From Gilliamella sp. ESL0405 (lineage in GTDB: Bacteria > Pseudomonadota > Gammaproteobacteria > Enterobacterales > Orbaceae), in assembly GCF_019469205.1 (NCBI RefSeq), contig NZ_CP048265.1, forward strand, positions 310,001 to 374,000: a stretch of DNA of 64,000 nucleotides, written 5' to 3'. This document shows positions 36,025 to 46,409 of the stretch, piece after piece. Made by a program: the position numbers and the translations under genes. Every line of letters begins with the position of its first letter. Position 1 is the stretch's first letter. The notes beneath the pieces were generated by a model. It was not told the DNA's origin. It ran no database searches and was given only the letters and a program-made list of their open reading frames with translations.

Positions 36025-37881
36025 ATGGGTATGAAATTAAAACAATCCTTATATGCTATTGTAATATTAGCACTATATGCATTACTGGTTGGCTGTACAC
36101 TCAATATATCAAAAAAATCTTCTGATTTTGATGAGATTAAAGATTCTGCTTATTATTTATCTCAGGTAGATTCTGCGACCGGATCAGCTAAGACAAACTG
36201 GCAATTACTGGCGGTGCGAGCGTTAGTGAAAGAAAATAAAATTTCACAAGCGAAGTCGATCTTATCTCAGCTAACCGATCTCAATGTTGCTCAGCAAAAT
36301 GAAAAACTCTTATTATTAGGTGAAATTGCTGTTAAAACCGGTAAATCATTTGACCTCAACCAATTAAATGTTAAAGAATTAAATAATCGTCAATTATATC
36401 GTTACTACAGTATAAAATTAGCGTTTGACGCAAAAAGTAAAAATATCAATCAACAAGCGCATGATTATATCGATCTTGAAATATTTGCTACTGATCAGCA
36501 AAGAAAGCAAGTGATTCACAATACCTTTAATTTCTTCAAAAAACTAACTCAAAATCAATTAAGTTCAATTAGCGTTTACGACAATGAAACGACGTTGCAA
36601 GGTTGGGTTGATTTAGCGTTTGTGTTTTTAAACAATCGACCAGTGCCGGTGAAACAAGATGATGAAAATGGTCAAGCCATTGCAGCGAACGCTCAAAATC
36701 AAAATGCAATATTAATACAAGCAATTAAAGATTGGGCGATGCGTTATCCGGATCATCCAGCTAAATTACTTATTCCTTCTTTAACCGGTGAAGAGTCTAT
36801 TTCGGTAGATAATGCAAATGCTAAAAAAGTTGCATTATTACTGCCATTAAATGGTTCTTCACGCATATTTGGTAATACTATTCGCCAAGGCTATGTGGAT
36901 GCTATTAAATTTTATCCACAGGAGCCACAGCAAGACATGGTTATCTTAGATACATCATCTGCCCCAATGGAATCTTTAATTCAACAAGCTCAAGACCAAA
37001 ATGTTCAATTAATCGTGGGGCCTTTGTTGAAAGATGACGTTACAAAAATAAAACAGTTATCCCCAAGTATTCCGGTTTTAGCGCTTAATAAAGTTGATAA
37101 TAGCATCGCAACGACAAATAAGATGTGCTATTTTGCATTATCGCCGGAAGATGAAGCCACAGATGCGGCTAACCATATTTATGCGCAAAATAAAACAAGA
37201 CCACTATTACTTGTACCACAAACCGATTTAGGTCGCCGGGTTGCACAAAGCTTTGCTAAACAGTGGTCACAACTATCGGCAAACAGTTCGCAAGCCTATG
37301 TTCAATATTTTGCTAATGCAAGCTCGCTAAGAGCAAATATGAATCGCAATGTCGGAATTAGATTAACAGGTAGTCCGGTTTTTGCTGATGATGCATCCTA
37401 TGCAGGTTCAGCTTCTGGTTTTGATGCCGTTTATGTTTACGCTTCATACGATGAAATGACATTAATTAAACCAATGCTTGATATGGGTGCGGGTAAAACT
37501 GTGGGTAATGCATCGAGCTCCGTATTACTTTATTCCAGCTCTAAAAGCCATACCGCTAATCGATCAAACGATTTTAATTATGATATGAATCAAACCGAGT
37601 ATGCCGATATTCCAATGATAGTAAACTTATCTGATAGTATGACAACAATGGTACCGGGTAATATTCAAAAAGATTATTCATTATTACGATTGTATGCAAT
37701 GGGAATTGATGCTTGGAGACTAGCGAATCGCTTTAATCAGTTAGACTCTTATCAAGCTGATTTCCTAAACGGTATGACCGGGAAATTATCTACCAGTAAC
37801 CAATGTGAAGTTACACGTTCGTTATCCTGGCAACAGTACGCTTATGTTGCAGCATCAACCAACACAACAAACGAAGAATAA
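36025..37881 (+). CDS. lpoA: Penicillin-binding protein activator LpoA
   Basis: Outer-membrane lipoprotein that reaches through the periplasm to activate PBP1A. 618 residues. The signal peptide ends in lipobox LVGC (Cys near residue 24). The N-terminal TPR-like domain follows (YYLSQVD...NWQLLAVRALVKENK), then a periplasmic-binding-protein-like C-terminal domain (KVALLLPLNGSSRIFGNTIRQGY ending around RLANRFNQL). ATG at 36031 is an equally good start given AGAG at 36021. First gene of lpoA-yraN-diaA, the same order as in E. coli. Confidence 0.93.
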   Translation: MGMKLKQSLYAIVILALYALLVGCTLNISKKSSDFDEIKDSAYYLSQVDSATGSAKTNWQLLAVRALVKENKISQAKSILSQLTDLNVAQQNEKLLLLGEIAVKTGKSFDLNQLNVKELNNRQLYRYYSIKLAFDAKSKNINQQAHDYIDLEIFATDQQRKQVIHNTFNFFKKLTQNQLSSISVYDNETTLQGWVDLAFVFLNNRPVPVKQDDENGQAIAANAQNQNAILIQAIKDWAMRYPDHPAKLLIPSLTGEESISVDNANAKKVALLLPLNGSSRIFGNTIRQGYVDAIKFYPQEPQQDMVILDTSSAPMESLIQQAQDQNVQLIVGPLLKDDVTKIKQLSPSIPVLALNKVDNSIATTNKMCYFALSPEDEATDAANHIYAQNKTRPLLLVPQTDLGRRVAQSFAKQWSQLSANSSQAYVQYFANASSLRANMNRNVGIRLTGSPVFADDASYAGSASGFDAVYVYASYDEMTLIKPMLDMGAGKTVGNASSSVLLYSSSKSHTANRSNDFNYDMNQTEYADIPMIVNLSDSMTTMVPGNIQKDYSLLRLYAMGIDAWRLANRFNQLDSYQADFLNGMTGKLSTSNQCEVTRSLSWQQYAYVAASTNTTNEE

Positions 37882-38215
37882 AAATATTGGCAAGCATTAT
37901 GAGCAAATTGCTTGCCAATTTTTAATTCAACAAGGGCTGGTTTTCGTTGCACAAAATAGTCGATGTCGCTTAGGTGAAATTGACTTAATTATGCGTGACA
38001 AACAGTGTTTTGTATTTGTTGAAGTGCGCTACCGTAAAAATGCTAATTTTGGTGAAGCTGAAACGACAGTTACGCCGTCTAAACAAGCCAAAATTAGGCA
38101 AGCGGCACAACTTTGGATGATATCGAATAATTTAAACATAGAAGAAACCGAATTTAGATTTGATGTTTTTGCCGTGACCGGTAAAAACCAGAAATGGATT
38201 ATCAATGCGTTTTAA
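37844..38215 (+). CDS. yraN: UPF0102 (YraN) family nuclease-like protein
   Basis: 123-residue YraN-family protein with a restriction-endonuclease-like fold: GKHYEQIACQFLIQQG, then RCRLGEIDLIM and FVFVEVRYRKN form the D/E...D...ExK-like core. The cellular role is not settled. ATG at 37844 overlaps lpoA by 38 nt; a more upstream start at 37805 would deepen the overlap and adds nothing familiar. The lpoA-yraN-diaA order is conserved. Confidence 0.88.
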   Translation: MLQHQPTQQTKNKNIGKHYEQIACQFLIQQGLVFVAQNSRCRLGEIDLIMRDKQCFVFVEVRYRKNANFGEAETTVTPSKQAKIRQAAQLWMISNNLNIEETEFRFDVFAVTGKNQKWIINAF

Positions 38216-38231
38216 TTTTTAGGTGAAAAAC

Positions 38232-38810
38232 GTGCAAGACTTAATTAAAAATTATTTTACAGAAAGTATTCAAACACAAATTGTCATGGCTGAGTCACTC
38301 GGTTCTTCCATAGAAAAAGCGGCTAATATTATTGTCGAGAGTTTGCTAAACGGGAATAAAATAATGAGTTGTGGCAATGGCTCTGCGGCGGCAAATGTGC
38401 AAAGTTTTACCTCACGTTTAATTACCAGTATGGATATAGAAAGACCGAGCATTCCTGCTATTGCGTTAGTCTCTGATAATGTGTTACTCAGTGCTATTAG
38501 TAATCATGAAGAAGTCTATGCTCGCCAAATTCAAGCAATCGGTCATCGAGGCGATACCTTAGTTATCTCTACATGCCAAGGTAATAGCCGATCGATTATT
38601 CGAGCCGTACAAGAGGCGGTAATCAAAGATATGAAAATTGTTGCCTTGACCGCTTTTGATGGCGGTGAAGTTATTGGTTTACTGGGGCAAAATGATATAG
38701 AAATTCGAATTCCGTCATACAAAAAAGTCATGGCATATGAAATGCATGCCATGATTTTAAACTGTTTATGCCAATTAATTGAAAACACATTGTTTATTCA
38801 TGGTGAATAA
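38232..38810 (+). CDS. diaA: DnaA initiator-associating protein DiaA
   Basis: SIS-domain protein that forms tetramers and helps DnaA assemble at oriC. It resembles GmhA but follows yraN and has DiaA tracts: YFTESIQTQIVMAESL, SLLNGNKIMSCGNGSAAANVQSF, VALTAFDGGEVIGLLG and IRIPS. I choose GTG at 38232 (192 aa), which aligns with the E. coli start and has TAGGTG 7 nt upstream; GTG at 38223 is the alternative. Confidence 0.9.
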   Translation: MQDLIKNYFTESIQTQIVMAESLGSSIEKAANIIVESLLNGNKIMSCGNGSAAANVQSFTSRLITSMDIERPSIPAIALVSDNVLLSAISNHEEVYARQIQAIGHRGDTLVISTCQGNSRSIIRAVQEAVIKDMKIVALTAFDGGEVIGLLGQNDIEIRIPSYKKVMAYEMHAMILNCLCQLIENTLFIHGE

Positions 38811-38907
38811 GTTGAAATTAAATCAGTTTAATTCTGCATTTATAGTGATTTTGTGCTATAATTATAGGCTGATTTGATGACTTAAATTAATAAGAGAACA
38901 TGGTGTT

Positions 38908-41601
38908 ATGACCGAACTAGCCAAAGAAATAACCCCCGTTAATATTGAAGATGAATTGAAATCCTCGTATCTTGATTATGCAATGTCTGTTATTGTCGGG
39001 CGTGCATTACCTGATGTGCGTGACGGATTAAAACCGGTACATAGACGGGTTTTATTTGCCATGCATGAGGCCGGATACGATTGGAATAAACCTTATCGAA
39101 AATCTGCACGTGTTGTAGGGGATGTGATCGGTAAATATCATCCACATGGCGACTCTGCTGTCTATGACACTATCGTGCGTATGGCTCAGCCGTTTTCGTT
39201 ACGCTATATGCTTGTCGACGGTCAAGGTAACTTCGGTTCGGTTGACGGTGACTCAGCGGCGGCGATGCGTTATACCGAAATTCGCATGCAAAAATTCGCT
39301 GGCGCATTACTAACCGATCTCGATAAAGAAACGGTCGACTTCTCGCCTAACTACGACGGCTCAGAAATGATCCCCGATGTGTTACCAACACGTATCCCTA
39401 ATTTATTAATTAATGGCTCATCCGGGATTGCCGTTGGTATGGCAACCAACATTCCACCTCACAATTTAACTGAAGTTATCAATGGTTGTCTTGCTTTTAT
39501 CGAAGATGAAAATATTTCAGTTGAAGGATTAATGGAGCATATTCAAGGTCCGGATTTCCCAACTGCTGCGCTAATCAATGGTCGCAAAGGTATCGAAAAT
39601 GCTTACCGTACCGGGCGTGGTATTATTTATATTCGTTCTAAAGCTACCGTTGAAGTCGATGACCAAACCGGTCGTGAAACAATCATCGTTAACGAAATTC
39701 CTTATCAAGTTAACAAGAAAAAGCTTATTGAAAAGATTGCAGAATTAGTTAAAGACAAAAAAGTCGAAGGCATTTCTGCATTACGTGATGAATCTGATAA
39801 AGACGGTATGCGTATTGTCATTGAAATCAAACGAGATGCTGTTGGTGAAGTGGTATTAAACAATCTTTTCTCACTGACGCAATTACAAGTCTCATTTGGT
39901 ATCAACATGGTAGCCTTACATAAAGGTCAACCAAAACTATTAAACTTACGGGAAATGATTGAAGCATTTGTGCTTCACCGTCGGGAAGTGGTCACTCGTC
40001 GTACCATTTATGAACTGCGTAAAGCACGTGAGCGTGCCCATGTGTTAGAAGGCCTCGCTATTGCGCTGGCCAATATCGATCCAGTGATTGAGTTAATCCG
40101 CGCGGCAGCAACGCCAGCGGAAGCGAAAGCCAAATTATTAGCGCAAGCTTGGCAATTAGGCCATGTTGCCGCTATGCTGGAAAAAGCCGGTGATGATGCC
40201 GCTCGTCCGGAAGACCTTGCACCGGAATTTGGTATTCGTGATGGTCACTACTACCTATCTGAAGCGCAAGCACAAGCTATTTTAGATCTACGTTTACACC
40301 GTTTAACTGGTCTTGAACATGAAAAAATCCTTGATGAATATAAAGAGCTATTAGTTTTAATTGGTGAACTATTATTTATCTTATCAAGCCCGGAACGATT
40401 GATGGAAGTGATTCGCGAAGAGCTTGAAGCTGTTCGTGACCAATTCCAAGATGCCCGTAGAACTGAAATCACGGCAAGTAGCGCAGATATCAATATTGAA
40501 GATCTTATCGCTCAAGAAGATGTTGTTGTGACGTTATCGCATCAAGGTTACGTAAAATATCAACCATTATCAGATTACGAAGCTCAGCGCCGTGGTGGTA
40601 AAGGTAAGTCAGCGACCAAAATCAAAGAAGAAGATTTTGTTGAAAAATTACTCGTGGCAAATACTCACGACACTATTTTATGTTTTTCAAGCCGTGGGCG
40701 ATTGTATTGGATGAAGGTTTATCAATTACCGGAAGCCAGCCGTGGATCACGTGGTCGACCAATCATCAATTTATTACCACTGGAAGCTGATGAGCGCATT
40801 ACTGCCATTTTGCCTGTTCGGGAATTTGATGATGAACATTGCGTCTTTATGGCAACCGCACAAGGAACGGTTAAGAAAACTTCACTTATTGAATTTAGCC
40901 GCCCTCGCAGTGGTGGAATTATTGCGATTAACTTACGTGATGATGACGAATTAATCGGCGTTGATTTAACTAGTAATGAAACATCTGATATCGTTGATGA
41001 TGAAGAGCTGAATGATGATTTAATCGTTGATGAGACTGACAATGATGACGAAGTGTCTCAAATCTCTAATACAGAAGACATTATGTTATTTTCAGCTAAT
41101 GGTAAAGTTGTTCGATTCCCGGCAAATAAAGTTCGTTGCATGGGACGAACGGCAACAGGTGTTAGAGGAATAAAATTAGAAGGTGATGATAAAGTTGTCT
41201 CACTTATTGTTCCTCGTGGAAATGGTGCAATTTTAACTGCAACGCAAAATGGTTATGGTAAACGTACTGAACAAGAATTATATCCAACTAAATCACGTGC
41301 AACTAAAGGCGTAATATCGATTAAAGTCAGTGAGCGAAATGGTGCAGTAGTTGGTGCAGTACAAGTTGAAGAAACGGATCAAATCATGTTAATTACTGAT
41401 GCCGGTACATTAGTCCGTACTCGTGTATCAGAAGTGAGTGTTGTTGGTCGAAATACGCAAGGCGTGATGTTAATTCGTACTGCGGATAACGAGAAAGTGG
41501 TCGGATTACAGCGAATTGCTGAAACTGAGGATGAGGCAGATACGGAATTATCTCAGCAAAATGAGGAGCTGGGTGATTCCGCACAGGAATCCGAAGAATA
41601 A
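38908..41601 (+). CDS. gyrA: DNA gyrase subunit A
   Basis: Catalytic subunit of gyrase, 897 residues. Active-site Tyr in [10 protein letters not shown]. The quinolone-determining segment reads [19 protein letters not shown], with Ser and Asp at the E. coli 83 and 87 positions, so no classical resistance change. The C-terminal beta-pinwheel has the GyrA box QRRGGKGKS (598-606 region). An acidic insertion ([19 protein letters not shown], then NDDEVS) interrupts blade two or three, and the tail is acidic ([19 protein letters not shown]). Such acidic stretches also occur in E. coli, where the tail controls wrapping. Confidence 0.97.
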   Translation: MTELAKEITPVNIEDELKSSYLDYAMSVIVGRALPDVRDGLKPVHRRVLFAMHEAGYDWNKPYRKSARVVGDVIGKYHPHGDSAVYDTIVRMAQPFSLRYMLVDGQGNFGSVDGDSAAAMRYTEIRMQKFAGALLTDLDKETVDFSPNYDGSEMIPDVLPTRIPNLLINGSSGIAVGMATNIPPHNLTEVINGCLAFIEDENISVEGLMEHIQGPDFPTAALINGRKGIENAYRTGRGIIYIRSKATVEVDDQTGRETIIVNEIPYQVNKKKLIEKIAELVKDKKVEGISALRDESDKDGMRIVIEIKRDAVGEVVLNNLFSLTQLQVSFGINMVALHKGQPKLLNLREMIEAFVLHRREVVTRRTIYELRKARERAHVLEGLAIALANIDPVIELIRAAATPAEAKAKLLAQAWQLGHVAAMLEKAGDDAARPEDLAPEFGIRDGHYYLSEAQAQAILDLRLHRLTGLEHEKILDEYKELLVLIGELLFILSSPERLMEVIREELEAVRDQFQDARRTEITASSADINIEDLIAQEDVVVTLSHQGYVKYQPLSDYEAQRRGGKGKSATKIKEEDFVEKLLVANTHDTILCFSSRGRLYWMKVYQLPEASRGSRGRPIINLLPLEADERITAILPVREFDDEHCVFMATAQGTVKKTSLIEFSRPRSGGIIAINLRDDDELIGVDLTSNETSDIVDDEELNDDLIVDETDNDDEVSQISNTEDIMLFSANGKVVRFPANKVRCMGRTATGVRGIKLEGDDKVVSLIVPRGNGAILTATQNGYGKRTEQELYPTKSRATKGVISIKVSERNGAVVGAVQVEETDQIMLITDAGTLVRTRVSEVSVVGRNTQGVMLIRTADNEKVVGLQRIAETEDEADTELSQQNEELGDSAQESEE

Positions 41602-41613
41602 ATCTTTATTATT

Positions 41614-41645
41614 AAAAGGATTAGTGAAAAACTAATCCTTTTTTG
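41614..41645 (+). terminator. Terminator after gyrA
   Basis: Perfect 12-bp stem AAAAGGATTAGT (41614-41625) / ACTAATCCTTTT (41631-41642), loop GAAAA, T-run. Confidence 0.9.
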
Positions 41646-41676
41646 TTTTAGAAAACCTCAAAAGGAATCGTATGAG

Positions 41677-42999
41677 ATGTCATTTTTTATTAAAAAAATC
41701 TTAACTAATCTTGCATGGCAAATTTTAATTGCCTTGATCTTAGGTGTAGTGACAGGTGCTTTTCTATATGAATTAGCAAATCCTAATCATGAATTACATT
41801 CATATTATCAATTTGCCATTGTTAATATTTTCCAACCTGCAGGTGATATTTTTATCCGTTTAATTAAGATGATTGTATTGCCAATTATTCTTAGTACTTT
41901 AACGTTAGGTATAGCAGGCATTGGTGGTTCAAAACGTTTAGGAATGCTTGGCTTTAAAACTATTCTTTATTTTGAAGTTATCACCACTATTGCTATTTTA
42001 TTAGGTCTTTTTTGGGGTAATTTCTTTGCACCTGGCGCGGGAATAGATTCTTCAACGTTAGCTTCAGCAGATATTAGTAAATATACGAAAGCAGCTGAAG
42101 AACTTAGCGGTAAACCGCATGGTTTAATTGTTATGATTTTAGACATGATTCCGGCTAATATCTTTAAAGCAATGTCTGATGGTGCAGTTTTACCTGTTAT
42201 CTTCTTCTGTGTCTTTTTTGGCTTAGGCTTAATGTCGTTACCTGATAAACAGCGTGATCCATTTTTATTCTTATTAAAAGTGGTATCAGATACAATGTTT
42301 AAAGTAACAAATATGATTATGCGTTACGCACCTATTGGGGTATTTGCCTTAATCACAGTAACCGTTGCCAAATATGGATTTGCTTCATTACTACCATTAC
42401 TGAAATTGATTTTAACGGTCTATTCAGCAATGATTATATTTACCTTGGTCATATTAGGTTTAGTTTGTAAATTGTGCCGATTTAATATTTTTACCTTATT
42501 AAAAATATTAAAAGAAGAACTCGTTATTGCGTTTTCAACGGCAAGCTCCGAGACAGCTTTGCCTAAGATCATTGAAAAAATGGAAGCTTATGGCGCACCA
42601 AAAGCGATTACCAGTTTTGTTATCCCGACTGGATATTCATTTAATCTTGATGGTTCAACACTATATCAAAGTATAACTGTTATTTTTCTCGCGCAATTAT
42701 TTGGTATGGATTTAAGTATTCTCGATCAAATTATCATCGTTATCACATTAATGATAGCATCAAAAGGGATTGCTGGTGTACCAGGCGCTTCAATTTTAGT
42801 GTTATCAGCTACACTTGGTAGTGTTGGTATACCAATCGAGGGTATTGGTTATATTATGGGTGTTGAGCGTATTTTAGATATGGGTAGAACAGTTGTGAAT
42901 GTTGTGGGTAATGCATTGGCTGCTATCGTTATCGCTCGCTGGGAACATGTTTTTGATGATAAAAAAGCAAGAGCATATGAGCAACAATATTTAAAATAA
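41677..42999 (+). CDS. gltP: Glutamate/aspartate:proton symporter GltP
   Basis: 440-residue inner-membrane DAACS-family symporter for glutamate and aspartate. Signature stretches: AGDIFIRLIKMIVLPIILSTL, the serine-rich hairpin STASSETALPKIIEKMEAYG, PTGYSFNLDGSTLYQ and SKGIAGVPGASILVL, all near-identical to E. coli GltP. Related DctA would differ here, but substrate range should be tested. AAAGGA precedes the ATG. Two terminators follow. Confidence 0.92.
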   Translation: MSFFIKKILTNLAWQILIALILGVVTGAFLYELANPNHELHSYYQFAIVNIFQPAGDIFIRLIKMIVLPIILSTLTLGIAGIGGSKRLGMLGFKTILYFEVITTIAILLGLFWGNFFAPGAGIDSSTLASADISKYTKAAEELSGKPHGLIVMILDMIPANIFKAMSDGAVLPVIFFCVFFGLGLMSLPDKQRDPFLFLLKVVSDTMFKVTNMIMRYAPIGVFALITVTVAKYGFASLLPLLKLILTVYSAMIIFTLVILGLVCKLCRFNIFTLLKILKEELVIAFSTASSETALPKIIEKMEAYGAPKAITSFVIPTGYSFNLDGSTLYQSITVIFLAQLFGMDLSILDQIIIVITLMIASKGIAGVPGASILVLSATLGSVGIPIEGIGYIMGVERILDMGRTVVNVVGNALAAIVIARWEHVFDDKKARAYEQQYLK

Positions 43000-43017
43000 A
43001 ACATCATTATAATTTAT

Positions 43018-43047
43018 AAAGCTTCAGTTAAAACTGGAGCTTTTTTT
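43018..43047 (+). terminator. Terminator after gltP
   Basis: AAAGCTTCAG / CTGGAGCTTT (one G-T pair), short A-rich loop, T7. Confidence 0.82.
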
Positions 43048-43082
43048 ATTAACTTAATCTAATTTGCACAATTATATATATA

Positions 43083-43110
43083 AAAAAACCCAGCTTAAGC
43101 TGGGTTTTTT
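43083..43110. terminator. Bidirectional terminator between gltP and rpmG
   Basis: Perfect 28-bp palindrome: A6-CCCAGC, centre TTAA, GCTGGG-T6. Works on both strands for the convergent gltP and rpmBG transcripts. Confidence 0.9.
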
Positions 43111-43125
43111 TATTTAAAAGTAAAA

Positions 43126-43293
43126 TTATTTAATTTTAGCTTCTTTATAAACAACGTGCTGACGAACAACAGGATCGTATTTTTTGATCTCCATTTTTTC
43201 AGGCATTGTTCTTTTATTTTTGCTAGTGGTATAAAAATGACCGGTACCAGCAGAAGAAACTAATCTAATTTTCTCACGTACACCTTTAGCCAT
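43126..43293 (-). CDS. rpmG: 50S ribosomal protein L33
   Basis: 55-residue L33 ([18 protein letters not shown] start, [29 protein letters not shown] end), same length as E. coli. It is the zinc-free form (no CxxC pairs). 15 nt after rpmB; the pair is an operon as in most gammaproteobacteria. Confidence 0.96.
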   Translation of the reverse strand: MAKGVREKIRLVSSAGTGHFYTTSKNKRTMPEKMEIKKYDPVVRQHVVYKEAKIK

Positions 43294-43308
43294 GATATGG
43301 TTTCCTTA

Positions 43309-43545
43309 TTAGTACTTTTCACCACGGGCACGAAGTTCAGCTAAAACTGCATCAATACCCTTTTTATCGATAGTTCGCATACCTTTAGCAGATATACGTA
43401 ATTTTACAAAACGTTTTTCACTCTCAACCCAAAAACGGTGAGTTTGAAGATTTGGTAGAAAACGACGTTTAGTAGCATTCATCGCATGAGAACGATTATT
43501 CCCTACTAAAGGTTTTTTTCCTGTTACTTGGCATACTCGTGACAT
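43309..43545 (-). CDS. rpmB: 50S ribosomal protein L28
   Basis: 78-residue L28: [20 protein letters not shown] start, [20 protein letters not shown] and [16 protein letters not shown] end. Length and sequence as in E. coli. First gene of rpmBG. Confidence 0.97.
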   Translation of the reverse strand: MSRVCQVTGKKPLVGNNRSHAMNATKRRFLPNLQTHRFWVESEKRFVKLRISAKGMRTIDKKGIDAVLAELRARGEKY

Positions 43546-43845
43546 GTCAATAATTCTCCGAAATTTCTATGCTTAAGCCTTGGGCGTAATATGTTAATGG
43601 AATTAACCTCGTCAGGCTTTTAGTTTGCTGCAGTCTATCTGAGAAGCAGACTAACCTCTCACACTACACCCATAATAATGAGGTAGCGAAGTATACGCTT
43701 TTATGCAAAGATTCTCAAGTATTATCTTATTTTATGCGAAAAATAAGTAGCGACAAGGTAAATTTAAATAATCGACAAATATTGTGTAAATCTAAAATTC
43801 TCCTATACTGTCTTGGGCACAGATCAGTTAAGAGAGTTTGATGAC

Positions 43846-44745
43846 ATGAATCTAAAACAATTAAAGTACTTTCAGGTACTGGCTAAAACACAACATTACA
43901 CATCAACATCAGAATATTTCTCCATTAGCCAACCTAGTTTAAGTCATTCAATTTCAGAACTTGAAAAAGAAGTAGGAATCAAACTGTTTCAAAAACGAGG
44001 GCGCAACGTCGAACTGACAAAAGAGGGTAAGCAGTATCTAACTTATGTAGAACAAGCATTAAGCGCTTTGTCGGAAGGTGAACAATTTGTTAGAGAGCTA
44101 ACCAGCGTTTCGCATGGGCATATCGGGCTAGCTTTCATCTATTCTATAAGTACCAATTACATGCCAAAAATCATTAAAGCTTTCTTAGATCAACCGGACA
44201 ATAAAAATATTACTTTCTCATTTTATGAAGGAATGTCACAAAATATTATTGAAGGGTTGAAAGCAAAAAAATATGAAATTGCGATCTGTTCCCGTTTGCA
44301 AGATGAACCCGATGTTCATTTTCAAAAATTAACTAAACAAGAACTGGTATTTATAATTTCTAACGATCACCCGTTATCGAAACGTAAAAAACTCGATTTA
44401 AAAGATCTGATTAACGAACCGCTAATCTTATTTACCGAAAGAAGTGGAATGAAAAATGTCGTTGATGAGATGTTATATAAAACAGGGGTAAAACCCAATA
44501 TAGCTTGTCGAGTAGAAACAGAAGGTGCCATGATGGGATTAGTTTCAATCAATTATGGTATCGGTATTATGCCAAGAGTGTTGATACCTGAAGAGTTTAA
44601 CGTAACGCTGGTGCCGATGAGTAAAAACTATCAAAAAAGAGATATCTTTATTGCCACCATGGAAAACAGACCACTTTTGCCTGCGGCACAAAAATTTTAC
44701 CACTTTTTAATCGAACATAGCGATGATGCAATCTTTGGCCGGTGA
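43846..44745 (+). CDS. LysR-family transcriptional regulator
   Basis: 299 residues from ATG 43846 (AGAGAG upstream). The N-terminal winged helix has MNLKQLKYFQVLAKTQHYT, ISQPSLSHSISELEKEVGIKLFQKRGRNVELT, and the linker helix follows. The effector domain (about 90-295) is of the CysB/CbbR type. It lies 288 bp before aroE-like on the same strand and opens the shikimate/quinate-type cluster, so I infer it is the local regulator responding to a cyclic acid or pathway intermediate. A 14-nt imperfect palindrome sits just after it. Confidence 0.88.
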   Translation: MNLKQLKYFQVLAKTQHYTSTSEYFSISQPSLSHSISELEKEVGIKLFQKRGRNVELTKEGKQYLTYVEQALSALSEGEQFVRELTSVSHGHIGLAFIYSISTNYMPKIIKAFLDQPDNKNITFSFYEGMSQNIIEGLKAKKYEIAICSRLQDEPDVHFQKLTKQELVFIISNDHPLSKRKKLDLKDLINEPLILFTERSGMKNVVDEMLYKTGVKPNIACRVETEGAMMGLVSINYGIGIMPRVLIPEEFNVTLVPMSKNYQKRDIFIATMENRPLLPAAQKFYHFLIEHSDDAIFGR

Positions 44746-44788
44746 TAGCCAATAATTAACAATATTGCAGGTAGCATTAAATCAGATT

Positions 44789-44820
44789 GATTTTATTTGG
44801 CACAAATGCCAAATAGAATC
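44789..44820 (+). promoter_or_regulatory. Palindrome between the LysR gene and the aroE-like gene
   Basis: GATTTTATTTGGCA (44789-44802), spacer CAAA, TGCCAAATAGAATC (44807-44820): 14-nt arms with one mismatch. No T-run follows, so it is more like an operator, or a weak terminator of the LysR gene. Candidate LysR binding site (inference). Confidence 0.4.
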
Positions 44821-45033
44821 AGGCTACGATCATCGCCTTGCAAGTCAGAAAATTTTCAGTCAATAAGTCGGAATAATTATTTTTTATATATTAAACATAT
44901 TGTTATAAAACAAAACATTAACTGTATCTATAAATTAAGAAAAAATGATTTAATTTTATAATAAATATGCTTTAATACTCTTGATAAAGATTTTATTTAT
45001 TCGCTTTAATTTTCTAACTTTCAAGGAGATTAT

Positions 45034-45864
45034 ATGAGCCAGTTCACGTCATATAGCATATACGGCATTATCGGTTATCCTTTAGGGCATAGTATGAGCC
45101 CACTAATTCATACGACATCATTTCAAGATTATGGCATTCCAGCAGTTTTAGTCCCATTTCCTACCCCACCAGAAGAAATTGCAACTCTGTTTAAATCGGT
45201 CAGATTACTTAATATAAGGGGATTATGTGTCACCATTCCACATAAGCAAACAATTATCCCTTATTTAGATGAAGTAACTGAACATGTAAAAAAAGCTGGG
45301 GCAGCAAACTTAGTTTATTGGGATGGCGATAAGCTTTGTGGTGATAACACAGATATTGTTGGCTTTATGCAGCCCCTTGAACAGAAAAAGTTACCACCAG
45401 AGTATAAAAAAGTTTTATTACTTGGTGCCGGTGGCGCAGCGCGTGCCGCTGTGGTTGGATTGCATGATCTAGGCTATACCGATATCACTGTTACCGATAT
45501 TGTAACCGATTTACCGGAAGCTTTGGCCAAAGAGTTCAACCTCAAGGTTGTTGCCTGGGAAGATCGTCATAAAGTTGAAGCACAAATTATTATTAACTCA
45601 ACGCCGCTAGGAATGAAAGGTAAATTTGAAGATCAAACACCTTACGAACAAGATTGGTTTAAAGGCAAAGGTGTGGCTTATGATATTGTCTACACCCCTT
45701 ATAATACAAAATTCCGACAAGCAGCAGAAAAAGCTGGCTGGGACTCGATATCAGGGCGTGAAATGTTTATAGGTCAAGCAAATGCGCAATTTAAAATTTG
45801 GACAGGAAAAGACCTTTCTGAAAAAGCCAAACAAGCGGTCATCGATGCTTTAGCTGAAAAATAG
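45034..45864 (+). CDS. aroE: Shikimate dehydrogenase family protein (AroE-like)
   Basis: 276-residue shikimate/quinate dehydrogenase. Substrate motif GYPLGHSMSPLIHTT, catalytic Lys in TIPHKQTIIPYLDE, Asp in GDNTDIVGFMQPL and dinucleotide loop LLGAGGAARAAVVG. Length suits AroE (272) rather than YdiB (288). Because it sits with LysR, ydiL-like and two sugar-acid type MFS genes, it may serve quinate/shikimate catabolism rather than the biosynthetic pathway; which of the two is not decided by sequence. AAGGAG at 8 nt. Confidence 0.85.
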   Translation: MSQFTSYSIYGIIGYPLGHSMSPLIHTTSFQDYGIPAVLVPFPTPPEEIATLFKSVRLLNIRGLCVTIPHKQTIIPYLDEVTEHVKKAGAANLVYWDGDKLCGDNTDIVGFMQPLEQKKLPPEYKKVLLLGAGGAARAAVVGLHDLGYTDITVTDIVTDLPEALAKEFNLKVVAWEDRHKVEAQIIINSTPLGMKGKFEDQTPYEQDWFKGKGVAYDIVYTPYNTKFRQAAEKAGWDSISGREMFIGQANAQFKIWTGKDLSEKAKQAVIDALAEK

Positions 45865-46012
45865 ATCAAAAAAGTATGCATCAAACCGCATTTGTTTGGT
45901 GCATCAATAATAAATTTATACACTTCACTCTAGGTGTTTAGTTCAACTATTGAAAAATAAATAGGGTGTTAGCGAGTTGTATAAATGAAAAATGTTATCA
46001 AAAGGAGTCATT

Positions 46013-46366
46013 ATGACCAATTTAGAATTACAGGCATATCGTCGTTTTCTGATGTTAAAAGTGCCAGAGGCAAGTGAATATATTGGTAAAACGGATGCTA
46101 GCACATGGCATGAATGGGAAAACGGTTCAATACCTGTGCCGGAATCGGTGGCAAATGCCATGCAAGAACTGAAAAAATTGCGAAGTGACAAAATCAATAT
46201 CATCATTAATAGCATTAATGATCGCGTCGGTAGCAATACGATTCGTTATTTTATGACTTATGCCGAGTTTAAAAAGGTCAATCCCGATCTTGACGTTATT
46301 CAATGGCGATTGCACCAATCCATAGCCACTGAGCTCTATTTTCGTGGCTTAGAAAAGCTGTGCTAA
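46013..46366 (+). CDS. ydiL: YdiL-like protein (DUF1870)
   Basis: 117-residue protein matching E. coli YdiL: ELQAYRRFLMLKVPEASEYIGKT, WHEWENGSIPVPESV, NTIRYFMTYAEFKKVNPD and a WRLHQSIATELYFRGLEKLC end. The N-terminal half has a helix-turn-helix-like form (Cro/C1-like), so a regulator is possible; function is unknown. AAGGAG supports ATG 46013. In E. coli ydiL is beside ydiM-ydiN-ydiB, which parallels this neighbourhood. Confidence 0.85.
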   Translation: MTNLELQAYRRFLMLKVPEASEYIGKTDASTWHEWENGSIPVPESVANAMQELKKLRSDKINIIINSINDRVGSNTIRYFMTYAEFKKVNPDLDVIQWRLHQSIATELYFRGLEKLC

Positions 46367-46409
46367 TTGGCAACCATAATAGGATATAGCAGATTATAAA
46401 AATCAACGA

